Shown here in pieces: positions 28,072 to 37,000 of a DNA stretch of 64,000 nt; positions within the stretch are counted from its first letter, which is position 1, and every line of letters starts with the position of its first letter. Made by a program: the position numbers and the translations under genes. Origin of the DNA: Pseudarthrobacter sulfonivorans (GTDB taxonomy: Bacteria > Actinomycetota > Actinomycetes > Actinomycetales > Micrococcaceae); contig NZ_CP013747.1 of NCBI RefSeq assembly GCF_001484605.1, positions 1,116,001 to 1,180,000 on the forward strand, written 5' to 3'. The notes below the pieces were generated by a model. It worked only from the letters and a program-made list of their open reading frames with translations, searched no databases and had not been told where the DNA came from.

Positions 28072-28400
28072 GCAAGGACAACCCACCGCCCCAAAAAGAA
28101 GAGGAGGAGCCCCCAGAACCAGCGCTCGGCCCCATGGGGTTCGGAATCCTGTTGGGGACTACTGCCCTTTATGCCCTCTATCTCGGGGTACCGATAGTTT
28201 TCGGTGGACCGTACAACATGCGTTTCCTGACCGGGCCGTCCGCCTTCGTTCCCATCGCCGGCTATCTGGCGATAGCGATTATATTGGCGGTCTGGCCGCC
28301 CACATCCCGGTGGGGTGCGGGGCTGCTGATTGGTCTGGGGATCTTCACCCTGCTCGGCGGTGGGGTCTGCGTCGGAGCCCTCGCGCAGATGGGAGCCTGA
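28068..28400 (+). CDS. small membrane protein of the radical-SAM operon
   Basis: A 110-residue protein: a charged Pro/Glu-rich cytosolic start (1-22), then three hydrophobic segments (about 26-44, 57-77 and 80-103). Family not recognised. Its start overlaps the Lgt-like stop and the radical SAM start lies 1 bp after its stop, so translation of the three is coupled. A role as membrane partner of the radical SAM enzyme is inference from position. Confidence 0.72.
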   Translation: MSKDNPPPQKEEEEPPEPALGPMGFGILLGTTALYALYLGVPIVFGGPYNMRFLTGPSAFVPIAGYLAIAIILAVWPPTSRWGAGLLIGLGIFTLLGGGVCVGALAQMGA

Positions 28401-28401
28401 G

Positions 28402-30006
28402 ATGAATCCGTCACCGTACTCTTCCCGGCAGGCGCTGCCCGGCCCCGGCCAGCCGCTCCGTGGTGACCGCATCCACCGGTATGTCACAGCCTTCTGTCCC
28501 CGCTGCCACGAGACAAACCCCCCGCTCGCGCAGGTGCGGCGCCTCTCCGGCGTACTGCTGGTCCGCGATGACCGGGTCTGGCTTGAACGCGGCTGCCCGG
28601 ACCACGGCCTCGTCAGCACCTTGTACGACGAGTCACCGGAAATCCTGCGCTACCTGGAGAAGTGGCAGGCGCCGACCAAGCAACACATCCCGGACCAGGC
28701 CGGCAATTACCGCCAGATACCGGAGGCCTACGCCTACGGGCTGCCCGCCATGCAGACCCAGCACACGTGCATCCTCCTGCAGGACATCATCGAGCACTGC
28801 AACCTGCGCTGCCCCACCTGCTTCACCGCCTCCGGCCCCCAGCTGCAGGGAGTGGCGCCGCTCAGCGAGGTACTTGAGAATATCGACACCCGGCTTGCCC
28901 GCGAAAACGGGCGGCTGGACGTGCTGATGCTCTCCGGCGGCGAGCCGACACTTTATCCCCAGCTGGCCGAACTCCTGGATGAGCTCGTTGCTCGGCCGAT
29001 CGTCCGGATCATGGTGAACAGCAACGGCATGCTCATGGCCACCGACGACGAACTGCTCGCACTGCTGGCCAGGCACCGGGACCGCGTGGAGGTTTACCTC
29101 CAATACGACGGCCCGTCCAAAGAAGCATCCATCCACCACCGAGGCGGAGACCTGACCCGGTTCAAGGACATGGCCATCGTGCGCCTGTCCGAGGCAGGGG
29201 TTTTCACCACCCTGACGATGACAGCGACACTCGGCGTCAACGACGGTGAGGTAGGCGCCGTCGTCATGAGGGCTTTGGAAACCCCGTTCGTGGGTGGGGT
29301 TGCGCTTCAGCCGGTGTTCGGTTCCGGACGCGGCCACGGCATCGACCCCACGGACAGGCTCACCCACACAGGCGTGCTGGAACGGCTCGCCGAGCAAACC
29401 GGAGGGGTGGTCTCATGGCACGACCTGACAGCACTCCCGTGCTCACATCCGCACTGCGCGTCCGTGGGCTACATGCTGAAGGACGACTCAGGGGTCTGGC
29501 GTTCGCTGACAGCCCTCATCGGGCACGACCAGCTGCTCGCCTGGCTGGAACTCAATCCTGACAGCATCGCCAACCGCATCGCCGACAGCGCGATCCCGCT
29601 TGAGCTGCGAAGCCTCATGAAGTCATCCCTGCTGGACCTGCTAAGCGAGCAGTCATCGCTGTCCCACCCGCGGACCATGGATCTTTGGAAGAACATCTGC
29701 ACCCAGTGCGACCTCGGCATCGGCACACTCACCACACTGGCTGCCGGCAAGCTTCCAGGGCAGCAACAGCGGCTGCGTCGACTGCTCGCCGAACGGATCA
29801 CCCGCATCATGGTCAAACCCTTCATGGACATCTCCACCATGATCGAGGAACGGCTCACACAATGCTGCGTCCACGTGGGCACAAAGAGCGACGCCGGCGA
29901 TCACCAGTGTGCTCCGTTCTGTGCCGTGCAGGCGTGGCCGGCCCTGGCCAGGCAACGAATGAGCACAGCAACAGGCCGGGAGCTTCTCCCAGTCCGCCAG
30001 GTCTGA
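28402..30006 (+). CDS. radical SAM protein, tetraether-synthase (Tes/MJ0619)-like
   Basis: A 534-residue cytosolic or membrane-associated enzyme. The SAM-cluster motif CNLRCPTC gives Cys133, Cys137 and Cys140. A rubredoxin-like pair, FCPRCHE (about 31-37) and RGCPDHG (about 61-67), lies at the N-terminus. Further cysteines follow in LPCSHPHC, NICTQCDLG and the end block CCVHVG..HQCAPFC, room for extra iron-sulfur clusters. MLSGGEPTLYP is the SAM-binding GGE strand. This set of motifs is that of the Tes/MJ0619 family, which couples lipid chains through C-C bonds in archaea. The bacterial substrate is unknown. GGGAG precedes the ATG. Confidence 0.8.
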   Translation: MNPSPYSSRQALPGPGQPLRGDRIHRYVTAFCPRCHETNPPLAQVRRLSGVLLVRDDRVWLERGCPDHGLVSTLYDESPEILRYLEKWQAPTKQHIPDQAGNYRQIPEAYAYGLPAMQTQHTCILLQDIIEHCNLRCPTCFTASGPQLQGVAPLSEVLENIDTRLARENGRLDVLMLSGGEPTLYPQLAELLDELVARPIVRIMVNSNGMLMATDDELLALLARHRDRVEVYLQYDGPSKEASIHHRGGDLTRFKDMAIVRLSEAGVFTTLTMTATLGVNDGEVGAVVMRALETPFVGGVALQPVFGSGRGHGIDPTDRLTHTGVLERLAEQTGGVVSWHDLTALPCSHPHCASVGYMLKDDSGVWRSLTALIGHDQLLAWLELNPDSIANRIADSAIPLELRSLMKSSLLDLLSEQSSLSHPRTMDLWKNICTQCDLGIGTLTTLAAGKLPGQQQRLRRLLAERITRIMVKPFMDISTMIEERLTQCCVHVGTKSDAGDHQCAPFCAVQAWPALARQRMSTATGRELLPVRQV

Positions 30007-30026
30007 GTCAGCGATAGGGAGGAATC

Positions 30027-30401
30027 ATGAGTTCCGCTTCTGACGCACGTCGCATCGCAGCCGGGCCGTTGCCCTCGCAGCTGGTGCGCTCCAAGCACGC
30101 AGGCCGGCACGGACACAGTCCTGACCCTGAAACGGATCCGCAGTCCCCTCCGGCCTTCGATCCGCTGCGGCTCTGCATCTTCGCGACCGTTGCCCTGCTC
30201 GGCTGGGCAGCCGGTCCGGTGGCACTGGCCGTGTTCGCCGCAGTCGGATTCGCAGGCTATTGGAAAGCACGGCGGAGGGGCCTGACGAAGTCGAAGTGCT
30301 ACCTCCGCGATACGAGGCTGGTCTTGGCCTACCTGGGCATCCTGTTAGCGGCTGGGTTGTGGGGAATATACTCGCTGGCAGCCCAACTGTTCGGCTTCTA
30401 A
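30027..30401 (+). CDS. small membrane protein, fourth gene of the radical-SAM operon
   Basis: A 124-residue protein with an Arg/His/Pro-rich start (1-42) and hydrophobic segments at about 47-62, 64-77 and 97-123. AGGGAGGA lies before the ATG and the gap to the radical SAM gene is 20 bp. No family is recognised. Confidence 0.7.
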   Translation: MSSASDARRIAAGPLPSQLVRSKHAGRHGHSPDPETDPQSPPAFDPLRLCIFATVALLGWAAGPVALAVFAAVGFAGYWKARRRGLTKSKCYLRDTRLVLAYLGILLAAGLWGIYSLAAQLFGF

Positions 30402-30418
30402 GCCACGATCGGCTCCCG

Positions 30419-30453
30419 TGGACACCTCGTCAGGCGGAACCTACAATGAGCCA
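30419..30453 (+). promoter_or_regulatory. promoter with leaderless start
   Basis: TGGACA (30419-30424), a 17-bp spacer and TACAAT (30442-30447), followed by five bases and ATG at 30453. It is a good sigma-70-type promoter for actinobacteria and indicates a leaderless transcript for the next gene, separate from the radical-SAM operon. Confidence 0.6.
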
Positions 30454-31163
30454 TGCCCATGACCGGCCGAGCTGTCTCTGTTGTGGTACTGCTCGCCGTC
30501 GAGGCAGTACTGGCACTGCTGGCTGTGCTGGTCCACAGCGGTTTCATGGCGGTGTACGGCCGTGTTGCCGATACCGCGTTCGAAGGACTCGCCTGGGGGT
30601 TGACGGCAGGTCCTTCCGGAATGGCGCTCGGTCCGGTCGCGGTGGTTGCCGTGGTCGGTTTGGTCCTCTCGCCACGACTGTGGATGCGACTGACGGCCGT
30701 GGCCATCCCGGTCCTCATGCTGCTCGTGATGCTCGCCGTCACCCCCTTGGCCCTGGGGCAGAAGATCGGCAAGTACGACTCCTCTCCCCAGTGCGTGATC
30801 GAGGGTATGGATGAGCCCATGGCCAGTGCAGACCGCGAGTCCCAGCGGGCGTTCGATTCCATCGAACACATTGGCCTTTACAGCGGTGGCGGCATGAGTG
30901 GTGTGGGCGGCTGTAGCCGCGGGTTTGCGATCTCAGAAGACGTCGATGTGTTGCAGCACTATCGTTCAGCGCTGCCGGAGGCGGGCTGGGAAGTGGTTGA
31001 GGATGACGGGCGCCACCTGCGGGCCCACCATGAGGGCCTTGCGTTCGAGGTGATGCCCTGCCCTGGAGGCGGTATCGTCTGGGCCGGAAGCGAGGACGAC
31101 CCCGCATACGGACAAGGAATTCCTGGGCTGGCGGGCACCGAAATTTGTCCACATGACCTGTGA
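30453..31163 (+). CDS. uncharacterised membrane protein with extracellular domain
   Basis: A 236-residue protein with three hydrophobic segments (about 7-27, 48-67 and 73-95) and a C-terminal soluble domain of about 140 residues containing four Cys (PQCVIEG, GGCSRG, MPCPGG, EICPHD), which could form two disulfides outside the membrane. The pattern HYRSALPEAGWEVVEDDG is common in exported DUFs of actinobacteria, but I cannot name the family. Confidence 0.7.
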   Translation: MPMTGRAVSVVVLLAVEAVLALLAVLVHSGFMAVYGRVADTAFEGLAWGLTAGPSGMALGPVAVVAVVGLVLSPRLWMRLTAVAIPVLMLLVMLAVTPLALGQKIGKYDSSPQCVIEGMDEPMASADRESQRAFDSIEHIGLYSGGGMSGVGGCSRGFAISEDVDVLQHYRSALPEAGWEVVEDDGRHLRAHHEGLAFEVMPCPGGGIVWAGSEDDPAYGQGIPGLAGTEICPHDL

Positions 31164-31202
31164 AAACTCCGGGGTGGCGCGAAGGCCGAAGGGTGCGACC
31201 GG

Positions 31203-31477
31203 CTACCGCCGCTTCCGTCCGAGCCCCAGCAGTGCCATGGCAACGGACAGCGCAAGCCCTGAAGCTATATCAGTAAAGCGGTCCCTGCCGCGTGGGCGGC
31301 TAGCGTGTGCCACGGCGCTGACAGCCCGCTGCCCATGCCCCACATGTCGCGCGCCACGTCTTCGGGCTTGCCCCGGCCAATGGGCGCGTCGTAAGGGATC
31401 CCGTCCCGGATGGCTTTCCGCGCTCCGATGAGCTGGAGGATCATCTCTATCAGCGAGACTGCAGCCAGGACTTTCAT
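31203..31477 (-). pseudogene. small membrane protein gene with probable frameshift
   Basis: The ATG at 31477 has GGAAGGA before it and encodes MKVLAAVSLIEMILQLIGAR and further plausible residues, stopping after 70 codons at 31265. Another frame takes over at the same place and continues with a well-formed hydrophobic end, GLALSVAMALLGLGRKRR, stopping at 31203. A single base change near 31265-31290 would restore one ~90-residue protein. A sequencing error is an alternative. Confidence 0.5.
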
Positions 31478-31624
31478 GATTGATCCTTCCAGGGGCACGG
31501 CCGGGACGAAGAGCGTACCGCCGCCGGCAGGAACGGGGCAACGCTTTCCAGCTGACGACGGCGACACGCCCCCAGGTGCCTGCCGCCGCCGTCGCCCTTC
31601 CGAGTTAAGAACCCAACGCCGCTC

Positions 31625-31725
31625 TCATCTGTGCTGTTCCGCCCAGAACGCCAGGACGCGCTCGGTGACCTCACCGGGGGCCACAAGAAGCGGGGCGACG
31701 TGGCCGGCTCCGGTCACCCGTCCGT
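31625..31725 (-). pseudogene. 3' remnant of an alpha/beta hydrolase
   Basis: Translation gives GAGHVAPLLVAPGEVTERVL and a WAEQHR end, the standard catalytic-His region and last helix of an alpha/beta hydrolase, with nothing of the rest of the gene upstream. It abuts a recombinase remnant on the other strand. Confidence 0.55.
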
Positions 31726-31829
31726 AGGGATGCGAGCCGACACTCACCGAGGTGCAAGCACTCCCATGCATTGAGGCGGATTCCGCGGCCGCCGAACACC
31801 GGCGGAAGGACGGGGCAGGGAAGTCACAG

Positions 31830-31967
31830 CCGCCCACGCGAGGGTCAAGCGCGCCCCGAGACCTGAAGGCTCGGGGACTCACGCCGGCCGATATTGGGAA
31901 GATCGTCGGGGCCAGCCGTACCACCCTTTACCGCTACCTCGGCCTGGCAAGGGACGAACTGGTCTGA
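31830..31967 (+). pseudogene. 3' remnant of a serine recombinase (resolvase/invertase)
   Basis: The end of the frame reads LKARGLTPADIGKIVGASRT followed by TLYRYLG, the helix-turn-helix C-terminus of Tn3-type resolvases and invertases. The catalytic domain is missing, since the upstream sequence is unrelated. It is a mobile-element scar, and it fits with the resolvase-site-like motifs downstream of 33 kb. Confidence 0.65.
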
Positions 31968-32031
31968 GGAGGAACGTTTGCGACGCCAGAGAGAGCTGGG
32001 ACGTGGCACGGGACGTTCTGTGCGGAACTCC

Positions 32032-33036
32032 CTACGACGGTGATGGATGCTGCGGCAGGTCGGGAGTCCTTTGCGACTGCTTGATCAGCTTGCCGGAATG
32101 GGCCTGCCGGTGCCATGCGAAATAGCCGCGCGATCGCTCGTCATGAGCCCGGCATTTGCGGCCCACGAAGCCCTCGATCCGGTCTCCAACCTGCCCGGGC
32201 CCGGGTTTGCCTGCTTCGATGACGCCAGACTCAGCGACGACGACGTAGCCAAGCTCAAACAGCGCATCACAGCCGAAGAGGCACGCGAGCATAGAGACGT
32301 TGCGGGTGTCCATGCGCTCCTTCTCAGAGCAGGCCGAGCGGGGCTTGATGTGGGCGGCGACCAGGAGCTCTTCCGGGAAGGAATGTCCGCAAAGCGAGCA
32401 GGAACTGCCCCTAAGCTGCAGCTGCTGGTTCCGCAGAAAACGCTGTTCTGTCCGGACTGCCCCTGATGCCCATCTGTCGCTCGGACCACCAAAGTATTGA
32501 TCGCCATACACGGCCTCGTGCCGACCCTCACCAGGGTCATCGGTGATCTCCTGCCCTGCCTGCTGCAGCAACTTCAGAGCACCTTCGCTGTCCAAGTTAT
32601 AGAAGTAGCCCCTGTTCAACGTGCCTAATGCGGTCAGAGGGCCTTGTCCCGCGGGCAAAATGTCGAGGACATCTTTCCAAGGGATATGGACTTCATATAG
32701 AGGGTCCGTGAGGACCAGTGTCCCCTCCGTGTCCGCAGGCTCTTTGTATCCGCGGGGCGGTGGAAATCCTGGCGCCGGCAGCGTGGCCACCCGGCTGATG
32801 CCGCGGATCGCGGGACGGGAATAATGCAGGACAAGGTCCCCTGGTCGGACGTTGTGCAACGCGTCCCAGGAGGCAACCCGTTGTCCGGAACTGCCTCGCA
32901 GCGGTGCCCACAGCGTCCCGTCGGGAAAGACATCCGGGAAGTTGTCCGACTGGATAGCCCACCAGAAATTCATCCCAGGAAAGACGGATACCTTCATTGG
33001 TGTCTCTTGAGAGCTGCTGGTCATGTCCTCATTCAT
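32032..33036 (-). CDS. EVE-like/HNH endonuclease, candidate type IV restriction enzyme
   Basis: A 334-residue protein. The N-terminal half (about 20-130) is an EVE/PUA-like modified-base reader (MNFWWAIQSD, then GDLVLHYSRPAIRGISRV). The C-terminal half is an HNH nuclease of the ScoMcrA type: CSLCGHSFPEELLVAAHIKP, then RSACSEKERMDTRNV and GCDALFELGY. EVE-HNH proteins are known or predicted to cut DNA carrying modified cytosine. It lies between mobile-element scars and the lipoprotein repeats. A role in defence is inferred from domain composition. Several nearby Met codons leave the start open by up to 14 residues. Confidence 0.8.
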   Translation of the reverse strand: MNEDMTSSSQETPMKVSVFPGMNFWWAIQSDNFPDVFPDGTLWAPLRGSSGQRVASWDALHNVRPGDLVLHYSRPAIRGISRVATLPAPGFPPPRGYKEPADTEGTLVLTDPLYEVHIPWKDVLDILPAGQGPLTALGTLNRGYFYNLDSEGALKLLQQAGQEITDDPGEGRHEAVYGDQYFGGPSDRWASGAVRTEQRFLRNQQLQLRGSSCSLCGHSFPEELLVAAHIKPRSACSEKERMDTRNVSMLACLFGCDALFELGYVVVAESGVIEAGKPGPGQVGDRIEGFVGRKCRAHDERSRGYFAWHRQAHSGKLIKQSQRTPDLPQHPSPS

Positions 33037-33062
33037 ACTGCATAGTTGCCGTCCTTCAGTCG

Positions 33063-33116
33063 TTGAGACGTCTCATATCCCTAGCGTTTCGAGACACCGA
33101 GGCTATGAGACACCCA
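33063..33116. promoter_or_regulatory. recombinase-site-like motif cluster (left)
   Basis: It contains the palindrome TGAGACGTCTCA (33064-33075), then GTCTC..16 nt..GAGAC (about 33071-33096) and a further TATGAGACACC. Inverted GTCTC/GAGAC arms at this spacing resemble the subsites of serine-resolvase res regions. The right part of the cluster recurs at 37729 onward as the start of a long direct repeat. Confidence 0.35.
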
Positions 33117-33790
33117 GGTGGGTTCAGAGCAGGAGTCGGCGCCCGCGGGCGGGATCGCCTATCGCATCAGCTGGTCACTTGTCGGACCTGAACACGATTG
33201 AGTCGAAGATGGCGCGTGCCTCTCTCGTCAGCTCCGGATTGATCGATTCGTCGGATTGGCCCACCGCGATCACGGCGCGCTCGCCGTTCAGGTCGACCAC
33301 TCGGTAGGTTTCGCGCTCGCCTTCCCTTGCGTACACGCGTGCGCTATTGCAGTCCTGCGCCGAATCCGAGTAGACGCAGAACTTGCCGCCGTCGCAGTCG
33401 GTGATGTCGACGTCGCTCGCGACGGCGTGGTCGAACTCGAAGCCGGAGTAGTCGCCCGCCACGACCTTGACGGGAGTGGTGCTTACCGTTGACGCCTGCG
33501 CCGTCATGGCATCGACGAACGCCTCAGCCGTCGGATCGACCTGGACGAGCGCGCCGCTCCAGGCGCATGCGTCTGTCGGGACATGGGTGGCGGGCCAAAA
33601 AAGCACGGTGACATTCCATGAATCCGGCAGATCCGGGTCGTCCTTGCCCAGGCCCGCGCCGTCGAAGGTCTCCCAGCCCTCTGGGACGGTGATCTCGAAC
33701 GGCACCGGGTAGCCGGTCACGAGGTAGGTGCCGGCGTCGATGACGCCGCTCTCCGGGAACGGTGCGATCGTGTTAGCCTCCGCGGTCGAT
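33084..33790. repeat. direct repeat, left copy (lipoprotein gene A and its 3' flank)
   Basis: About 700 bp running from GCGTTTCGAGACACCGAGG through nearly all of lipoprotein gene A, highly similar to 37729-38435 in the same orientation. The similarity stops at the signal-peptide coding part. Recombination between the copies would delete the regulator gene between them. Confidence 0.85.
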
Positions 33791-33918
33791 GCGGGGGACG
33801 GCGGTTCGGTCGCGGTGCACGCGGCGAGACCGAAGCACGCCAGTAAAGCGACGACAACACCCACCCGCCGCGAGCGTGTCGTCTGAGCGGCGCGGGAGCG
33901 CCGGATTGAATTCCACAT
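33175..33918 (-). CDS. lipoprotein A of the duplicated pair
   Basis: A 247-residue lipoprotein: basic start, hydrophobic segment and the lipobox LAAC with Cys34. The mature part begins with a Ser/Pro/Thr linker and continues with a compact domain containing GTYLVTGYPVPFEITVPEGW, a Cys-bearing VPTDACAWSGALVQVDPT and CDGGKFCVYSD. Family not recognised; it probably binds something on the outer face of the membrane. It is about 80-85% alike (by eye) to lipoprotein B at 37803 except in the signal peptide. AAAGGACG precedes the ATG. It diverges from the SARP-nSTAND gene and shares its promoter region. Confidence 0.8.
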   Translation of the reverse strand: MWNSIRRSRAAQTTRSRRVGVVVALLACFGLAACTATEPPSPASTAEANTIAPFPESGVIDAGTYLVTGYPVPFEITVPEGWETFDGAGLGKDDPDLPDSWNVTVLFWPATHVPTDACAWSGALVQVDPTAEAFVDAMTAQASTVSTTPVKVVAGDYSGFEFDHAVASDVDITDCDGGKFCVYSDSAQDCNSARVYAREGERETYRVVDLNGERAVIAVGQSDESINPELTREARAIFDSIVFRSDK

Positions 33919-33978
33919 GTCACGTCCTTTCCTTCGATCCCTGCAGCACGGTGGCTGCTCTATCAGTCAAGTACGCGC

Positions 33979-34028
33979 CGGTATCAGCACGGTACCGGCT
34001 CCCGTCGGCCCGGTATCGGCCCGGTACC
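33979..34028. promoter_or_regulatory. paired heptamer repeats, candidate SARP binding sites
   Basis: Four CGGTAYC heptamers lie at 33979-33985, 33990-33996, 34011-34017 and 34022-34028. Within each pair the spacing is 11 bp, the geometry known for SARP and OmpR-type DNA-binding domains. The pairs sit symmetrically between the two divergent promoters: TTGACT (minus strand, 33965-33970) is 8 bp from the left pair and TTGACG (34036-34041) 7 bp from the right pair. Autoregulation by the adjacent SARP-type gene is the natural reading. Confidence 0.6.
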
Positions 34029-34035
34029 AGCCGTC

Positions 34036-34070
34036 TTGACGGATGCGGGAGCCGGGCGCACAGTGGCCCT
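34036..34070 (+). promoter_or_regulatory. promoter of the SARP-nSTAND gene
   Basis: TTGACG (34036-34041), a 17-bp spacer and CACAGT (34059-34064) are followed six bases later by the ATG at 34071. The -10 box is weak, as expected for an activator-dependent promoter, and the start looks leaderless. Confidence 0.5.
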
Positions 34071-37000
34071 ATGGATGTTCGCGTTCTGGGAGCGCTGACA
34101 CTCGACGACGGTAGGATTCCGCTGGCGCCGCGCGATCGTGCGGTGATGAGTGCGCTTACGGTCCGCCTGGGTGCACCCCTCTCGGGGGAATCTCTCGCCG
34201 CCGCGCTCTGGGGGGAGGACCTTCCGGCGTCGTGGTCGAAGGTCATCCAAGGGTGCGTCATGCGGTTGCGCCGGCTCATCGCGCCGGCCCGAATCGAGAC
34301 CACCCCGCACGGGTACCGACTGGTCTCGGAGCACGTCGAGGTCGACGCGGAACGGTTCGAAAGACTCGTTGAGCGGGGTACGCAGCAGCTGGAGTTGGGT
34401 GAGCCCGACCGTGCCGCGCACACGTTCTCGGAGGCGCTCGCGCTCTGGCGGGGCGAACCCTACGTTGACCTCCCCGACTGGGAGCCGGCTCAGATCGCGT
34501 CCGGTCGCCTCGAGGAGATGCGTCTCGGGGCCGAGGAGCTGCTTCTTGACGCACGGCTCCACGCAGGTGAGGTTCAGGAGGTCGCCGCATCGGCGCGCGC
34601 CCGCGTCGCCGAGGCGCCACTGCGCGAGCGGCGCTGGGTCGTGCTGAGCGTGGCGCAGTACCGCCAGGGCCGGCAAGCGGACGCGCTCGCCACAGTGCGC
34701 AGGGCGCGGGGGCTGCTCGCCGCGGAGCTCGGACTGGATCCGTGCACGGAGCTCGCCGAGCTGGAGCAGGCAATCCTCAGGCAGGATCCATCGCTCCTGT
34801 CCGACCAGGTGTTCCGAGCCGCGAGCCCGGAGTGTCCGTACTTCGGCCTGCCCCCCGCGGGTGTGGCGGACGCCGAGCGGTACTTCGGTCGCGAGCATGA
34901 GCTGTCCGGGGCGGTCCAGGCGCTCGAGGCGCACGGCGTGCTGCTCGTCGCGGGCTCATCGGGTGTCGGCAAGTCCTCCTTCGTTCGGGCGGGAATCGGT
35001 GCCCGGTTCCTCGCGCGCGGCATCGAGGTCGCCATCGTGACGCCCGGCGAGCATCCGATCGATTCCCTTCGTGATGTCGATCTTCCGGCGGGAGAGTCGC
35101 TGCTCATCGTCGATCAATGCGAGCAGGCGTTCGCGGCGGACGACCCCGCCGAGATCCGGGAGTTCTTCGACGCTCTGTCGCGAATGGTCTTCCGCGGCAT
35201 GCTCGTCGTCGCGATCCGCGCCGACCGCCTCGGAGACCTGGCGGATCACCCAGGGTTCGCCGAAATCATCCAGTCGCACATGCTCATGCTCACCGCTCTC
35301 GGCCCTGACGGACTCCGAGCGATGATCGAGAAGCCCGCCGAGCAGTCCGGGCTCATCCTCGAGCCGGGCCTCGTCGAGATACTCCTCCGCGACGCTGATG
35401 GAAGAACCCTTCCGCTGCTGTCGCACGCCCTGCGTCAGGTGTGGTCACGCCGTGAGGGTCGCGTCATGACGGTCGACGGGTATCGGGCGTCCGGTGAGAT
35501 CGACGGTGCTGTCGCGAAGACCGCGGAAGAGGTCTTCGCGACGCTCACGGCGGAGGGCGCGCGGATGCTGCGCGACATCCTTCTCCGCCTCGTCGAAGCA
35601 TCCGCGGACGGTGCGGTTATATCTCGTCGGGTCGAGCGCACTCGGATCGCCATCGACGCCGCCCATGCCAAAATCGTTGATCGGCTGGTAGACGCACGAC
35701 TGCTCACGACCGATGAGGCGTCGGTGCAGCTCTCGCACGAAGCGCTCGCACGGGAGTGGCCACGCTTGAAGGAATGGCTCGCCGATGATGTCGAGGGTCA
35801 GCGGATCATGCGACACCTTGGTTCCGCGGCGGCCGCCTGGGATGCGATGGGACGACCCGAGAGCGAGCTCTATCGCGGGGGCCGACTGACGGCGGCCCAG
35901 CACTGGCGGGATGCGGTCGTTCCCGCACTCACGGCGGTCGAACGAGACTTCCTCGATGCCTCCGCGGCGAATGAGACCGCAGGACTCGCTGCCGCGCAGA
36001 ACCAGCTTCGCAAGGAGCGCCGCATGGTGCGGCGACTCTCCTGGGTGTCCGTGGGCGCGGCCGCGCTCGCGATCTTTGCGGTGACGGCGAGCCTCGTTGC
36101 CGGTTTCCAGGCGAACCTCGCCGGGGAGCGCGCGACGGTCGCAGAGGCCCGGCGGGTCGCTGGGCTGGCGCTGGAGGAGCCGAACTTCGACCGTGCGCTG
36201 CTACTCGCTGTGGAGGCCATCCACACCTGGGACGATTCCGACACTCGTGTCAACCTCGTGCGCGTCATCTCGCGCGCACCCCGTCTGACGAGCGTGATCC
36301 GGATCCCGGAAGACGGAGTCGCCGCGGTGAGCATGTCCCTTGCGGAGGACGGGACCCGGGCATCGGTGATCGACAGCGACCACGACGTGCGCCTGTTCGA
36401 TCTGGACGACCGATCGCAGCTCGGCGAGTACGCGCCGTTCTTCAAGAAAGTGGTGACATCGGCCGTCGACCCCGTCTCCGGCGCCGTAGCGTTCAGCGAG
36501 ACATCCGACCCCTGTACCGACGCCCAATGTTATGGCCGGCGGACGGGAACGCTCGATCTCGCAGAGCAGGGACGCTCCGGCCTGTCGACCTACGAGGGGA
36601 TGGGCGGGTCCGCGATAGACGTCGAATACTCCGCCGACGGATCCCTGTTCGCAGCGCTCGCGGTCACACAGCAGTCTGAGTCGTCCGTGAGCATCGCCCT
36701 CTGGCGAGGCGGCGCGGGGGACCCGACCGGCCCGATACTCCTGGATCTGGGCGTGATCAGTTCCGATCCCGGCCCCCCGCCCGGGCCGGGCTGGCAGTAC
36801 AGTGCGGTGAAGTTCTCGCCGGACGGCTTGCGGATGTACGTCAGTGGCTTCGGACCGACCGTCGTACTTGACACGGCATCGGGCGAGGAGCTCCATCGGA
36901 TCCCCGGCAACGGGATTCTCGCCGTCAGTCCGGATGGCCGCCGGATCGCGGTCCGAGATGGCTCGCGCGCGGTGCGTATCGTCGACTCCTCCGGGCAAGC

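Noticed and set aside
33789..34070. Extension of the SARP-nSTAND gene to an upstream start
   Set aside because: The extra 94 codons cover the promoter and the heptamer repeats; the SARP domain begins exactly at the ATG at 34071.
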